A DNA stretch of 64,000 nucleotides, taken from the NCBI GenBank assembly GCA_016184315.1, contig JACPCU010000017.1:32919-96918 (forward strand). Reading direction: 5' to 3'. This DNA is from Nitrososphaerota archaeon. Its GTDB lineage: Archaea > Thermoproteota > Nitrososphaeria > Nitrososphaerales > JACQRY01. Position numbers and translations under genes: made by a program. The first letter of the stretch is position 1. Every line of letters begins with the position of its first letter. Below are positions 43,314-52,320 of this stretch, piece by piece. The notes below the pieces were generated by a model that was given only the letters and a program-made list of their open reading frames with translations, was not told where the DNA came from and ran no database searches.

Positions 43314-44213
43314 TTGCCCTTCAAGAAAACCATCATAGTTCACGGCGGCGCATGGAACATCCCCGACCAGCTCATAGAGCTAAGCAAAACAGGAGTAGCC
43401 GAAGCAGCCCAAATCGGCATGAACACACTGACCAGAGGCGGCTCAGCCCTGGACGCCGTTGAAGCAGCAATCAGATCCATGGAAGACAAAGTCTACTTCA
43501 ACGCAGGCAAAGGAGCCTCACGGAACAGCGAAGGCGGATACGAACTGGACGCCATGATAATGAACGGAGCCACACTGCAAACAGGATGCGTAGCCGCAGT
43601 CAGAAACATCTTCCACCCCATCACCCTCGCAAGAAAAATAATGGAGCAGACAGACCACATACTCATAGTAGGCGAAGGAGCAAACAAGCTCGCAGAGAAA
43701 CTCGGCATCACCGAACAAAACATCAACAACCTACTAACACAACAAGAAGCCCAACTACACACACAACTCAACAAAACCACACCCCCAACAGTCAAAGAAC
43801 TCTTCGCAGGCGACACAGTCGGCGCAGTCGCCCTAGACACAAACGGAAACATAGCCGCAGGAACATCAACAGGAGGCCTACCCGGAAAACTACCTGGAAG
43901 AGTAGGAGACACACCCCTACCAGGATGCGGAGCCTACGCCGACAACCAGTCAGGCGGAGCCTCAGCCACAGGCTGGGGAGAAGCCATAGCAAAAGTAGTC
44001 CTATCCAAACAAGCCTGCGACCTAATGGCCAACAACACCCCACCACAAAAAGCCGCCGAAACAGCCATAAACACACTCACCCAAAAAACAAAAGGATGGG
44101 CAGGACTCATCACCCTAAACCAAAAAAGCGAAACAGGCACAGCCTACAACACCAGCAGAATGGCCAGAGCACTCATGAAAGAACAAATGCACCAACCACA
44201 AACCACAATCTAA
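43314..44213 (+). CDS. Isoaspartyl peptidase/L-asparaginase (plant type, Ntn hydrolase)
   Basis: The 299-residue proenzyme has IIVHGGAWNIPDQL at the start, VEAAIRSMEDKVYFNAGKGASRNSEGGYELDAMIM, and the autocleavage site FAGDTVGAVALDTNGNIAAGTSTGG, where Thr after GD becomes the nucleophile. GDTPLPGCGAYADNQSGGASATGWGE follows. Such enzymes remove isoaspartyl residues or hydrolyse asparagine in the cytoplasm. The start is TTG at 43314. Sense-strand composition becomes strongly poor in T in the second half, continuing into the next gene. A repeated 100-bp sequence starts directly after the stop. Confidence 0.93.
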   Translation: MPFKKTIIVHGGAWNIPDQLIELSKTGVAEAAQIGMNTLTRGGSALDAVEAAIRSMEDKVYFNAGKGASRNSEGGYELDAMIMNGATLQTGCVAAVRNIFHPITLARKIMEQTDHILIVGEGANKLAEKLGITEQNINNLLTQQEAQLHTQLNKTTPPTVKELFAGDTVGAVALDTNGNIAAGTSTGGLPGKLPGRVGDTPLPGCGAYADNQSGGASATGWGEAIAKVVLSKQACDLMANNTPPQKAAETAINTLTQKTKGWAGLITLNQKSETGTAYNTSRMARALMKEQMHQPQTTI

Positions 44214-44314
44214 AAACCACCCCACAACAACCCGAAAACCACCCCAAACACAACCAAACAACAAGAAAACACCCCCAACCCTACATAAACCCCCCCTAGA
44301 CCAACAAACACACA
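44214..44314 (+). repeat. 100-bp leader repeat, copy A (inverted copy at 55909-56008)
   Basis: The AC-rich sequence begins immediately after the asparaginase stop and is almost identical to the reverse complement of 55909-56008, with one substitution and one C-run length difference (7 versus 6). It contains CTACATAAAC, a TATA-like element. It lies upstream of the nucleotidyltransferase gene in the same orientation that copy B has to alba. Confidence 0.9.
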
Positions 44315-44377
44315 AGCACACCCCACCTCAAAACACTTAACTATCCAAAACACACAAAACAACCCCGAACCCAACAA

Positions 44378-45091
44378 TTGCAGAAAACAAAAGCAGTCAT
44401 CCTAGCAGCAGGCCTCGGAACCAGACTTAGACCCTACACCTACTTCCTACCCAAACCCATGCTACCACTAGGCGAAAAACCAGTACTAGAACACCTAATA
44501 GAATGGCTCAAACAAGCACAAATAACAGACATCCTAATCTCAACCAGCTACCTCGGAAAAGTAATCGAAAACTACTTCCAAAACGGAAAAGAACTAAAAG
44601 TCAAAATCACATACACCAACTCCAAAAGACCCATGGGCACCGCAGGCCAACTAAAATCAGTAGAAGAACAAATAGACAGCACATTCGTCTGCCTATACGG
44701 AGACTCCCTATTCACATTCAACCTCGCCGACGCCCTCAAATACCATCACCAAAACAAAGCCGCAGCCACAATGACCCTAATGCACTACAAAACCACCCTA
44801 CGCTACGGATTCATAGAAATCGACAACAAAGGCAAAATCACAGGATGGAGAGAAAAACCAGAAGTAAGCGGCCTAATCAACGTAGGCTGCTACATCATGG
44901 AACCAAGATTCCTCAAATACATCCCCAAAGACAAAGTATACTCCATGGACAAAGCCTTCACAGAAGCAATGCAAACAGGAGAAAAAATCCTAGGATACCC
45001 AGTAGAAGGAGAATTCATAGACATAGGCGACAAATCATCATACAGAGCAGCATACGACAAATACGTACAGAAACTAGGGAAGATCCTTTGA
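44378..45091 (+). CDS. Sugar-1-phosphate nucleotidyltransferase
   Basis: A 237-residue single-domain NDP-sugar pyrophosphorylase: KAVILAAGLGTRLRPYTYFLPKPMLPLGEKPVLEHLIEWL holds the GxGxRLxPxTxxxPKPxLPxxxKP signature, and FVCLYGDSLF holds the metal Asp. YGFIEIDNKGKITGWREKPEV and GEFIDIGDKSSYRAAY complete the fold. It makes an NTP-activated sugar (dTDP-glucose or GDP-mannose type) for glycan synthesis. The start is TTG at 44378. Its stop overlaps the next gene's TTG start, so the two are translationally coupled. Confidence 0.93.
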   Translation: MQKTKAVILAAGLGTRLRPYTYFLPKPMLPLGEKPVLEHLIEWLKQAQITDILISTSYLGKVIENYFQNGKELKVKITYTNSKRPMGTAGQLKSVEEQIDSTFVCLYGDSLFTFNLADALKYHHQNKAAATMTLMHYKTTLRYGFIEIDNKGKITGWREKPEVSGLINVGCYIMEPRFLKYIPKDKVYSMDKAFTEAMQTGEKILGYPVEGEFIDIGDKSSYRAAYDKYVQKLGKIL

Positions 45092-46371
45092 CAACACAAG
45101 GATTCAACACAATCATCTTCGAAGACCAAGAAACAGCCAGCAGACTCGAACCCCTAACCCATACACGCCCATGCTTCGACCTAATAGCCGGAACCACCAC
45201 ACTCCTACAACACCTGCTACACAACATACACACAGATCAATACTCAATCATGGTTAGAAAAAACCTGGAAAAGGTCACCAAACAGAGACACAAAGAATGC
45301 CAAGTCAACCCCACAACCACAGATCAAGACACTATCTTCATAAACGGCTCAACAAAATGGAACCATGAACTTACCAAGATCATCACAAAACCCGCGCCCT
45401 TCATCGCCGTAACCGAAAAACAAATCATAGCACTCAAAGTAAAACAGAAACAAGCCCAACATATGCTTGAAGAAGCCCACCAGAAAGAGCTATTACCCGC
45501 CAAAACCAGCGTCGGCAAAAAGTTTGATCTGCCCTCCAACCCGTTGATCCAAGGCCCATGGGAACTTGTAGAAATGAATCCCCAGCTGATTACCAATCAT
45601 TTTCCAACCATAACAAGGGATAAGCGAAGATCACACATAGACGCAACAAGACTCGGCCGCAGCAACGATATCTTCGTAGAAGAAGGAAGTCTCTTGGAGA
45701 AGCCCGTCGTCTTAGATGCAAGACAAGGCCCCATATTCATAGGCAAAGACAGCGAAATACAAGCCTTTACAAGAATCACTGGCCCAACATACATAGGCAG
45801 AAACGTAATCCTCCACTCCGCCCAAATCGGCGAAGGATGCACAATCATGGACCACTCAAGAATAGGCGGCGAACTGGACAAAACCATAATCGCGCAATAC
45901 AGCAACAAGCAGCACACAGGATACATCGGGCACTCCTACATCGGCGAATGGGTTAACCTCGGCGCCCTAACATCCAACTCCGACCTGAAGAACACCTACG
46001 GCGAAATCAAAGTGAATGTGCAAGGAAGAACAGTGAACACGGGCCTAATCAAAGTCGGCTGCTTCCTAGCGGACTCATGCAAAACATCCATAGGCGCATT
46101 GATCTACACCGGCAAGAGAATTGGAGTGGCGTCGCAACTACACGGACTTACAGCAGAAGACATACCAAGCTTCACAATATACAGCAAGAGCGTCAACGGA
46201 AAAGCCTTCGAACTAAACCTTGACTCAGCCCTAAGAACCCAAGAGAGAATGATGAGTAGGAGAGGAGTAAAAATGACAATGGAAGAAGGAGACCTGCTAA
46301 AACAGCTCTTCAACACTACTCAAAAAGAAAGACTACACGCCAAAGTAGTTCAGGAAAGATTCAACCCGTAG
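45088..46371 (+). CDS. GlmU-like nucleotidyltransferase/left-handed beta-helix acyltransferase
   Basis: The TTG at 45088 overlaps the upstream stop (TTGA) and gives 427 residues. The start TIIFEDQETASRLEPLTHTRPCFDLIAGTTTLLQHL is characteristic of the alternate GlmU family (TIGR03991). The C-terminal half has hexapeptide repeats (GPIFIGKDSEIQAFTRITGPTYIGRNVILHSAQIGEGCTIMDHSRIGGEL). Members join acetyl transfer and UDP-sugar formation for amino-sugar nucleotides. The same open frame extends back to 44503, but that part is out of frame with the real nucleotidyltransferase gene and unlike protein. Confidence 0.85.
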   Translation: MTTQGFNTIIFEDQETASRLEPLTHTRPCFDLIAGTTTLLQHLLHNIHTDQYSIMVRKNLEKVTKQRHKECQVNPTTTDQDTIFINGSTKWNHELTKIITKPAPFIAVTEKQIIALKVKQKQAQHMLEEAHQKELLPAKTSVGKKFDLPSNPLIQGPWELVEMNPQLITNHFPTITRDKRRSHIDATRLGRSNDIFVEEGSLLEKPVVLDARQGPIFIGKDSEIQAFTRITGPTYIGRNVILHSAQIGEGCTIMDHSRIGGELDKTIIAQYSNKQHTGYIGHSYIGEWVNLGALTSNSDLKNTYGEIKVNVQGRTVNTGLIKVGCFLADSCKTSIGALIYTGKRIGVASQLHGLTAEDIPSFTIYSKSVNGKAFELNLDSALRTQERMMSRRGVKMTMEEGDLLKQLFNTTQKERLHAKVVQERFNP

Positions 46372-46435
46372 ACTCATTTCCAATCAGACAGCCCGGTTGA
46401 ACTTATTTACCCAGTCATACTTCTAGACAAGCAAG

Positions 46436-47497
46436 TTGCCAACAAACTCTCAAAATGAGCTCAGCCAATCAAAGATCTTCCAAGATTACAATCGTTGGCC
46501 CCAGCACTTCCAACAGGCTCTACAAGAAGAGGTCCAGCTCAACTCACTGCCAAGAGCTGAAAGAATCATTTTCGCAGGAATGGGCGGCTCAGCCGTAGCC
46601 GGCGATGTTGTAGCAGACTGGCTCTCCCAACATGGCTCCGTCCCTATCGAAGTGATCAAAGACTACCACCTGCCCAATAACGTGACGCCAAGAAGCCTAG
46701 TCGTAGCCATCAGCTGCTCAGGCGACACGGAAGAAACCGTGAGCGTGTTACTTGAAGCGGTAAAGCGCCGAGTCCCATGTGTCGCAGTTTCCTCAGGAGG
46801 AATGCTGGAGCAAGTAAGTCTGAAGCATCACGTTCTCCACATCAAGGTGAAGATGCTCTCGTCCCCACGCTCTTCTCTACCTTTCATATTGGTCGCCGCC
46901 GCAAGAATAGTTCTCAATGCTCTTGGAGATAACGAAAAGGAAATAGAGCTAACCAGATGCGGCGAAGTGATAAGAGAAGTAGGCAAACAAGTTTCCACAG
47001 AGACATCCACTGAACTAAATCCTGCAATAGAATTAGCCAAGAAGATAAGAAACGCTGAGACAATAATCTACACACCGACAGTCTTACAAGCAGCAGCAAC
47101 AAGATTCAAGAATTCCCTAAACGAAAACTCGAAGACACATTCCGCAGTAGAAGTGCTTCCCGAACTCTGTCACAACGAAATCGAAGCATGGCGAAGTGGT
47201 GTCAACGACTGGATTCCAATCCTCCTCAGATGGAGCAAAGAACCACCGGAAGTAAAGAACCGATTCGAAGCACTCAAGTCAGTTATGCGGAACAAAGGGA
47301 CTGAACCGCTTGAAGTTTTAGCGAAAGGAAATGACCATTTGAGCAGACTCATCTCACTCATCTATTTGCTGGATTTCTCTACACTCTACCTCGCGAAGCT
47401 CAAAGGAATCAATCCGCTTCCCACACCCAACATAGATCAGCTAAAGAAAAAACTAGCATCCAAACTGAGCTACCTCGGAAAACACGTACCGAAATAA
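46436..47497 (+). CDS. Bifunctional phosphoglucose/phosphomannose isomerase
   Basis: A 353-residue archaeal PGI/PMI: ERIIFAGMGGSAVAGDVVADWL (first SIS phosphosugar loop), VVAISCSGDTEETVSVLLEAVKRRVPCVAVSSGGML (second SIS loop), RFKNSLNENSKTHSAVEVLPELCHNEIEAW, with the catalytic Glu and His. It converts glucose-6-P or mannose-6-P to fructose-6-P, linking glycolysis to the sugar nucleotides made by the two upstream genes. It starts 65 bases downstream of the GlmU-like gene on the same strand, so may share a transcript. Confidence 0.93.
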   Translation: MPTNSQNELSQSKIFQDYNRWPQHFQQALQEEVQLNSLPRAERIIFAGMGGSAVAGDVVADWLSQHGSVPIEVIKDYHLPNNVTPRSLVVAISCSGDTEETVSVLLEAVKRRVPCVAVSSGGMLEQVSLKHHVLHIKVKMLSSPRSSLPFILVAAARIVLNALGDNEKEIELTRCGEVIREVGKQVSTETSTELNPAIELAKKIRNAETIIYTPTVLQAAATRFKNSLNENSKTHSAVEVLPELCHNEIEAWRSGVNDWIPILLRWSKEPPEVKNRFEALKSVMRNKGTEPLEVLAKGNDHLSRLISLIYLLDFSTLYLAKLKGINPLPTPNIDQLKKKLASKLSYLGKHVPK

Positions 47498-47641
47498 CAT
47501 AGAGGAATCAGCACTGACCATCTCCGCAACACAAAACGATTCATCCACAAACTCGAAATCCATATTGTACGCTGGTCTAGCAACTCACAGCCAAGCGTCA
47601 TGCCATTAGCATCTATCAACACGGCTTATATTCAAGGGGAG

Positions 47642-47687
47642 GATATCGGCTTAGTCCCACAACTCCTTAATTAAGTCCGATTTAGTC
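47642..47687 (+). promoter_or_regulatory. Upstream arm of an inverted repeat flanking the HTH gene, probable operator
   Basis: GATATC, then GGCTTAGTCCCA, then AGTCCGATTTAGTC occur here in order and return in reverse complement at 47936-47983. TTAGTCC appears twice. It lies 13-58 bases before the start of the HTH gene, overlapping the expected promoter. Confidence 0.65.
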
Positions 47688-47699
47688 CAGATACACTAT

Positions 47700-47951
47700 A
47701 TGCTCGACGCTTGCTGCCAGAAGATAGTGGATCTACTTTGCCAAGGCGGTCAGTCTTCACCTCGCAGTCTAGCCAAGCTGGTGGAGAAGACAGAATTGGC
47801 TAGGTCAACTGTATTGTCCCACCTAAAGCATCTGGAAGCGAACTCGCTGCTGGCCAAGGAAGAGATTATTCAGGGCAAGGTTGGTAGACCTAAGATGCTC
47901 TACAAACCCACTAAAATGCTCCTAGAGACAGTCAAGACTAAATCGGACTAA
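47700..47951 (+). CDS. Small winged-helix transcriptional regulator
   Basis: An 83-residue one-domain regulator: CCQKIVDLLCQGGQSSPRSLAKLVEKTELARSTVLSHLKHLEANSLLAKEEIIQGKVGRPKMLYKPTKMLLE. The helix-turn-helix and the GKVGRPKMLYKPT wing are typical of archaeal ArsR/MarR-type regulators. No metal or ligand motif is obvious. It is flanked by inverted copies of a 46-48-bp sequence with TTAGTCC half-sites; the second copy overlaps its own last codons. It probably binds these sites and represses itself. Confidence 0.8.
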   Translation: MLDACCQKIVDLLCQGGQSSPRSLAKLVEKTELARSTVLSHLKHLEANSLLAKEEIIQGKVGRPKMLYKPTKMLLETVKTKSD

Positions 47952-47983
47952 AATACCAATTATGGGACTAAGCCGAGGATATC
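47936..47983 (-). promoter_or_regulatory. Downstream arm of the inverted repeat flanking the HTH gene
   Basis: GACTAAATCGGACT and TGGGACTAAGCC, then GATATC, are the reverse complement of the upstream arm (14/14, 12/12 and 6/6 identical). It overlaps the stop codon of the HTH gene and lies before the end of the convergent CBS gene. Confidence 0.65.
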
Positions 47984-48009
47984 TATATGCATAAGACAGC
48001 TAAGTGCAC

Positions 48010-48435
48010 TTATACCTCTTCAAAGAACGCCCTTGTCAAGGCGCTCAGAAACTTCCCGTGGGCACTCACAAATCGCGCTAGATCAGTGCTTGTCACTATT
48101 CCCAGAAGCCTGCCTTTCTCTATGACTACAACCCTTCTAATCCGATGCTTCACCATAAGATCCGCAGCATCTTCGACAAACACATCAGGCCGGACTGAAA
48201 CCAGAGGAGAAGACATCGCTTCTTTCACCGACAAGGAAAACGGATCCTTCCGCCTCGCGATCACCCGGCGAACCAAGTCCCGTTCAGTAACGATTCCAAC
48301 AGCAATACCCTGCTCCACAACTGGAAGACTGCCAACATCGCTCTCAGTCATCAGTTGAGCTGCCTTCAAAACCGTCGAGCTAGCATCAATAGTAACAACA
48401 GTTTTCACCATGATCTCAACAATCTTCGTAGGCAA
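48010..48435 (-). CDS. CBS-domain-pair protein
   Basis: The 141-residue protein is a tandem CBS (Bateman) module: IMVKTVVTIDASSTVLKAAQLMTESDVGSLPVVEQGIAVGIVTERDLVRRVIARR and EAMSSPLVSVRPDVFVEDAADLMVKHRIRRVVVIEKGRLLGIVTSTDLARFV. Such modules bind AMP, ATP or similar ligands and report energy state to partner proteins. No enzyme or DNA-binding domain is attached. It converges on the HTH gene. The next gene on the same strand is galT-like, 63 bases upstream. Confidence 0.9.
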   Translation of the reverse strand: MPTKIVEIMVKTVVTIDASSTVLKAAQLMTESDVGSLPVVEQGIAVGIVTERDLVRRVIARRKDPFSLSVKEAMSSPLVSVRPDVFVEDAADLMVKHRIRRVVVIEKGRLLGIVTSTDLARFVSAHGKFLSALTRAFFEEV

Positions 48436-48498
48436 GACCTAGCACATCCTCTGCTTCAACAGCAACTTGCCAGTATAAGTCTTCGCCACAGGCGTATC

Positions 48499-49557
48499 TC
48501 ACTCTATTCCAATAAGGCTGGCAAGTTCCTTACGCGAATAAGCGCCCAAGTCCTCTGCAGCCTGCTCTGGAACAACAGGATTGATAAAAACACCCGACCC
48601 CCGCTCCAACCCCGCCCAAGTGTTAAGCCTCGGGTAAACCTCAATATGCCAATGTATCTGCTTACTCGTCTTCTTCTCCGAAGAGATATGGAAAGCCATG
48701 TTGAAAGGCGGGTCACTTAGAGACTTGTATAAGCCCCCAAGAGTGGACCTAAGAATAAGCGCCAAGTCTCTCATCTCCTTCTGAGTGACCTTCAACAAAC
48801 TTGTCTGATGCCTCTTAGGATAAATCCAAAACTCATACGCATGAATCGGCGCCCAAGGGCAGAAGGCAATAAAATGGTCAGTCACAAGAATCTGGCGTGG
48901 CCCTCCCTGTTCTAGACTCACAATGCTGCACATCGGGCAGACACCACGGTCATCCATGTTCTTCTCGTATGCTTTGGCTTCAGCCTCGATGGCTGGAGGA
49001 AGATTTGGCAATGTAACCAACTGAAGATGAGGATGCGCTAAGCTGGCACCAGCCTCCACACCATGGTTCACAAATGTAGCTACATACGCCACACCTTTTT
49101 GACTGAAGAGCTGCCTAACCTTGTCCTGCAACGCTGCTAAGACATTAACCCATTGTTCCGTGTCGATCAAGCCAAATCCCTCGTTGTGGTTAGGGGTTGC
49201 AACAGCCACATAGTGGTACCCATAGCCTGGCTCGCTGTAATGAGGCGGATCGTTATAGCTCTGAGGCGGAGTAGTAGACAGAGCAGGGTACTTGTTTGGG
49301 AAGACCCTTACGCACCAATCAGTAACAGGATCGGACTCACCATCGCTCAGCTTCACCAAAGAGCCGCCTCTCTGACTGAGAACCAGATCAGCGGGAGGAG
49401 TCATGGATTCATTTCCTGGGCAAAACGCGCACACCCCCACAGTCTCTTTCTGTCTAGGCCGTTTGAAATCAGACGGTCGTTTAGAGCGCTCTGGAGAAAT
49501 GATCACTAATCTATCTGTAAAATAATCCCGTCTTATTTCGCTCACAGCCGTGTTCAC
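48499..49557 (-). CDS. galT: Galactose-1-phosphate uridylyltransferase-family protein
   Basis: The 352-residue HIT-fold enzyme has IRRDYFTDRLVIISPERSKRPSDF, CAFCPGNESMTPP (first zinc pair), GYHYVAVATPNHNEGFGLI, NHGVEAGASLAHPHLQLV, with the active-site HPHxQ, and CPMCSIVSLEQGGPRQILV. The HPH motif makes the covalent uridylyl intermediate. In archaea such enzymes may use glucose-1-P or galactose-1-P with UDP or ADP sugars. It belongs with the sugar genes to the left and right and is divergent from the GH57-like gene. Confidence 0.9.
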   Translation of the reverse strand: MNTAVSEIRRDYFTDRLVIISPERSKRPSDFKRPRQKETVGVCAFCPGNESMTPPADLVLSQRGGSLVKLSDGESDPVTDWCVRVFPNKYPALSTTPPQSYNDPPHYSEPGYGYHYVAVATPNHNEGFGLIDTEQWVNVLAALQDKVRQLFSQKGVAYVATFVNHGVEAGASLAHPHLQLVTLPNLPPAIEAEAKAYEKNMDDRGVCPMCSIVSLEQGGPRQILVTDHFIAFCPWAPIHAYEFWIYPKRHQTSLLKVTQKEMRDLALILRSTLGGLYKSLSDPPFNMAFHISSEKKTSKQIHWHIEVYPRLNTWAGLERGSGVFINPVVPEQAAEDLGAYSRKELASLIGIE

Positions 49558-49692
49558 TTAGCGACTCCCGTCTTCAACACTTAATCTTTTCCTGTAAACA
49601 TGAGACGCGTCATATCGTCAAAATAGTCTTACCAAGAAGTGAAGGATAACAAATCTCCCCGAAATTAGAACTGTTCGAACAAACACTGGTCG

Positions 49693-51033
49693 ATGACCTT
49701 AGTCTGCATTCTCTTTACTGTTCATCGACCTATTTATCTTAATCGAGGATTTGTTCATGGAAGAGTTAAGTGGATCGTCGAAGGCGCCTCTCTTATAGAC
49801 AAATATTTCGACGAGCAGCTCACCGCTGCCTCATTCAAAGAGAAGTCACAGAAATGTTATCGACCGCTTTTCTCACTCTTGAGCAAGATCTGCGTGACCC
49901 ACAGCAGTACAGGAAACAAATTCAGATTTTCGTTTGCGCCATCAGGACTTTTCCTAGAACAAGCAGCCAGATACGACCCACAGCTAGTCGACATCATGAA
50001 GACCCTTGTGTCTTCGGGCATGATGGAGATAGTCGGATATCCGTACTATAACTCTCTTTCAAGCCTCTATCCAAATCCCGCAGAGTTCCAACAAGAAGTG
50101 AGAGATCAACTCAATACTGCAACATCTCTTCTCGGCGCAAAGATCTCAGTGTTCGCAAACACTGACCTTATCTACAATGATCTGATCAGCCGTTCTGTCG
50201 AAGAACTAGGCTTCAAAGCTTTTGTGATGGAGGGCGATCAGAGGCTTAGGTTCCCCGCGACAAGACTTTATTCACCTGCTTCATCGTCAAATCTGAAGCT
50301 TATCCCCAGACATCCTTACCTATCTGAGATCTTAGCTCCATGCTCGCCGAAATCAGAGCAAGATACGAACTTAACCACGCCTGCGAAATATGCTGAAGCG
50401 CTCACTAAGACCTATGGAAGAAATGTCTTGGTTGCAGTTGATCTTGAATCAATGAATAATCTTGTCTATAGAAACATGATTACAATTCTAGGCAGCCTTC
50501 CTGAGGAGACATCCAAATACGGCGGAGTTGCATGGTCCACTCCCTCAGAAGCAGCCCAGATCTTACCTGCTGAAGGCAAGATGTTGGTACCCGTTGCTGA
50601 AACTGTTTCAAAGATAGATACCGGATCTGGAGTGTCAAGGTGGCTGGGAAATCATATGCAGCGCATCACGTTTGAGAGGGTGAGGGAGCTGAAACCGGTC
50701 GTTGACGAAGTGGGTGACAAGAATGTGCTTCATATTTGGCAAACCTTACAACAGGGAAACATCTTGCAAGACATGTCTGACTATGCATATAACGGGAGCG
50801 TATCGGCTGGCTACCAAACGACCTACAGCTCGTCATCTGAAGCCTACGCCGTCTTCGATGCGATCTACACTGATTTCGAGGGAAAAGTAGCAACAGTGGC
50901 TAACAAGATGAAGAAACCCAAGTCGCAACCGATTCAGGCACCTGTCAAGCCTGTTCAACCACCCTCAAAATCAAGCATCTTTACCGTGCAACCTCCTCCG
51001 GCCAATGACTCACTGGAAACCATTAGATACTAG
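49693..51033 (+). CDS. GH57-family-like glycosidase with an altered NTEL motif
   Basis: The 446-residue protein follows the GH57 layout: ILFTVHRPIYLNRG at the start, KCYRPLFSLLSKIC, FRFSFAPSGLFLEQAARYDPQLVDIMKTLVSSGMMEIVGYPYYNSLSSLYPNPAEFQQEV, and VFANTDLIYNDLI. GH57 contains alpha-amylase, amylopullulanase and branching-type enzymes. In many homologs the last motif reads NTEL, and the Glu is expected near the catalytic nucleophile; here it is NTDL, so activity may differ. A proline-rich C-terminal tail (QPIQAPVKPVQPPSK) ends the protein. The ApgM gene follows after 30 bases. Confidence 0.75.
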   Translation: MTLVCILFTVHRPIYLNRGFVHGRVKWIVEGASLIDKYFDEQLTAASFKEKSQKCYRPLFSLLSKICVTHSSTGNKFRFSFAPSGLFLEQAARYDPQLVDIMKTLVSSGMMEIVGYPYYNSLSSLYPNPAEFQQEVRDQLNTATSLLGAKISVFANTDLIYNDLISRSVEELGFKAFVMEGDQRLRFPATRLYSPASSSNLKLIPRHPYLSEILAPCSPKSEQDTNLTTPAKYAEALTKTYGRNVLVAVDLESMNNLVYRNMITILGSLPEETSKYGGVAWSTPSEAAQILPAEGKMLVPVAETVSKIDTGSGVSRWLGNHMQRITFERVRELKPVVDEVGDKNVLHIWQTLQQGNILQDMSDYAYNGSVSAGYQTTYSSSSEAYAVFDAIYTDFEGKVATVANKMKKPKSQPIQAPVKPVQPPSKSSIFTVQPPPANDSLETIRY

Positions 51034-51063
51034 CGGGTCATCAAGGTTAATGCGTGGAAGACA

Positions 51064-52320
51064 ATGCCTAGTCTGCTCTATGTTCTGCTTGACGGCGTAG
51101 GGGATCGCCCTGATCCTGCGCTATCAGGAAAGACGCCTCTTGAATCTGCCCATACGCCTTCCCTGGACTCGCTAGCGTCAAAAGGGCTCAGCGGCATTGT
51201 TCATTCCGTAGGCAAGGACATTTCGCCTGAATCAGACATAGCTGTCTTCAACATGCTGGGCTACTCTTTTGGAAACGACTATTTTGGAAGAGGCGTAGTC
51301 GAAGCCCTTGGTCTCGGTCTAGACTTCAAGACAGGTGACTTGGCGCTTAGAGCTAACTTTGCCACGCTTAGAGATGATGGAACCATAGGCGACAGAAGAG
51401 CAGGCCGAGATCTTACCAATGAAGAAGCAGATACACTTGCGAAGACCATACGTGATAAGGTAAGGCTATCAGGAGGCGCCAAGATTCAATTCGAGCACAC
51501 CGTGGGCCACCGGGCGGTGCTAACGATAAGAGTAGAAGGAAGAAAACTCTCCGCCAACATTGACAACACTGACCCTGCCTATGCCCGCATCGGTGGCATG
51601 GGTGTCGCTAAAGAGGGGCTCAACGTTCTGAAGCCTCAGAAGTCCATTCCGCTCGACGATGATGCTGCATCGCATTTATCGGCAGAGTTGGTGAACGAGT
51701 TTACAGATAAGGCTCGCGACGTGTTGGGTTTACATTTAGTCAACAATGCTAGGAGGCAAAAAGGCAAGATGCCTGCAAACATAGTGTTGCTGAGGGATGC
51801 AGGTAATGTATATCCTAGGTTGACTCCGATCTCTAAGAAGTACGGCTTAAGCTTCGCCTGCCTCTTAGACATGCCTGTAGAAAAGGGGGTCGCCAACCTG
51901 ACAGGTATGGCCCAGCAGGACGGGGGTAAAGTTGACGACTACGGATACAAAGCACGTCACGCCGTCAGACTCCTGAAAAAGTTTGACGCAGTATATCTTC
52001 ACATAAAGGGGCCTGACGAACCTGGCCACGACGGACTCTCAGAAGAAAAGAAACAAGTAATAGAAGATGTAGACTCGCATTTCTTCAGTATCATAAGAGA
52101 CCATGTTCAGGCGGGAGACTTCGCTCTAGCTGTCTCTGCAGACCATGCTACACCCTGCCAGCTCAAAGCACATAGTGCTGATCCCGTACCTCTGCTAGTG
52201 TCTGGAGGTCGAGTGAAAGGAGACGGCACCAAGAGGTTCACAGAAAGTAATGCGAAGAATGGAAGCCTAGGTGTGCTCAGAGGTGTTGACGTGCTTAAGA
52301 CGGTGCTCGACAGGATCTGA
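51064..52320 (+). CDS. apgM: 2,3-bisphosphoglycerate-independent phosphoglycerate mutase, archaeal type
   Basis: The 418-residue protein is an archaeal iPGM of the alkaline phosphatase superfamily: PSLLYVLLDGVGDRPDPALSGKTPLESAHTPSLDSLASKGLSG (metal Asp and the phosphorylated Ser/Thr loop), SPESDIAVFNMLGYSF, YLHIKGPDEPGHDG, and LAVSADHATPCQLKAHSADPVPLLVSG. It interconverts 3- and 2-phosphoglycerate in glycolysis and gluconeogenesis. Full length. It follows the GH57-like gene within 30 bases. Confidence 0.95.
   Translation: MPSLLYVLLDGVGDRPDPALSGKTPLESAHTPSLDSLASKGLSGIVHSVGKDISPESDIAVFNMLGYSFGNDYFGRGVVEALGLGLDFKTGDLALRANFATLRDDGTIGDRRAGRDLTNEEADTLAKTIRDKVRLSGGAKIQFEHTVGHRAVLTIRVEGRKLSANIDNTDPAYARIGGMGVAKEGLNVLKPQKSIPLDDDAASHLSAELVNEFTDKARDVLGLHLVNNARRQKGKMPANIVLLRDAGNVYPRLTPISKKYGLSFACLLDMPVEKGVANLTGMAQQDGGKVDDYGYKARHAVRLLKKFDAVYLHIKGPDEPGHDGLSEEKKQVIEDVDSHFFSIIRDHVQAGDFALAVSADHATPCQLKAHSADPVPLLVSGGRVKGDGTKRFTESNAKNGSLGVLRGVDVLKTVLDRI

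Noticed and set aside
43586..44299. A 237-codon Arg/His-rich plus-strand frame
   Set aside because: It is a shadow of the asparaginase gene caused by T-poor composition, which removes stop codons from other frames.
44503..45087. A long plus-strand reading frame joined to the GlmU-like gene
   Set aside because: It overlaps the real nucleotidyltransferase gene in another frame, is full of Arg, Gln, His and Pro from AC-rich DNA, and has no known domain. The real GlmU-like start is the coupled TTG at 45088.
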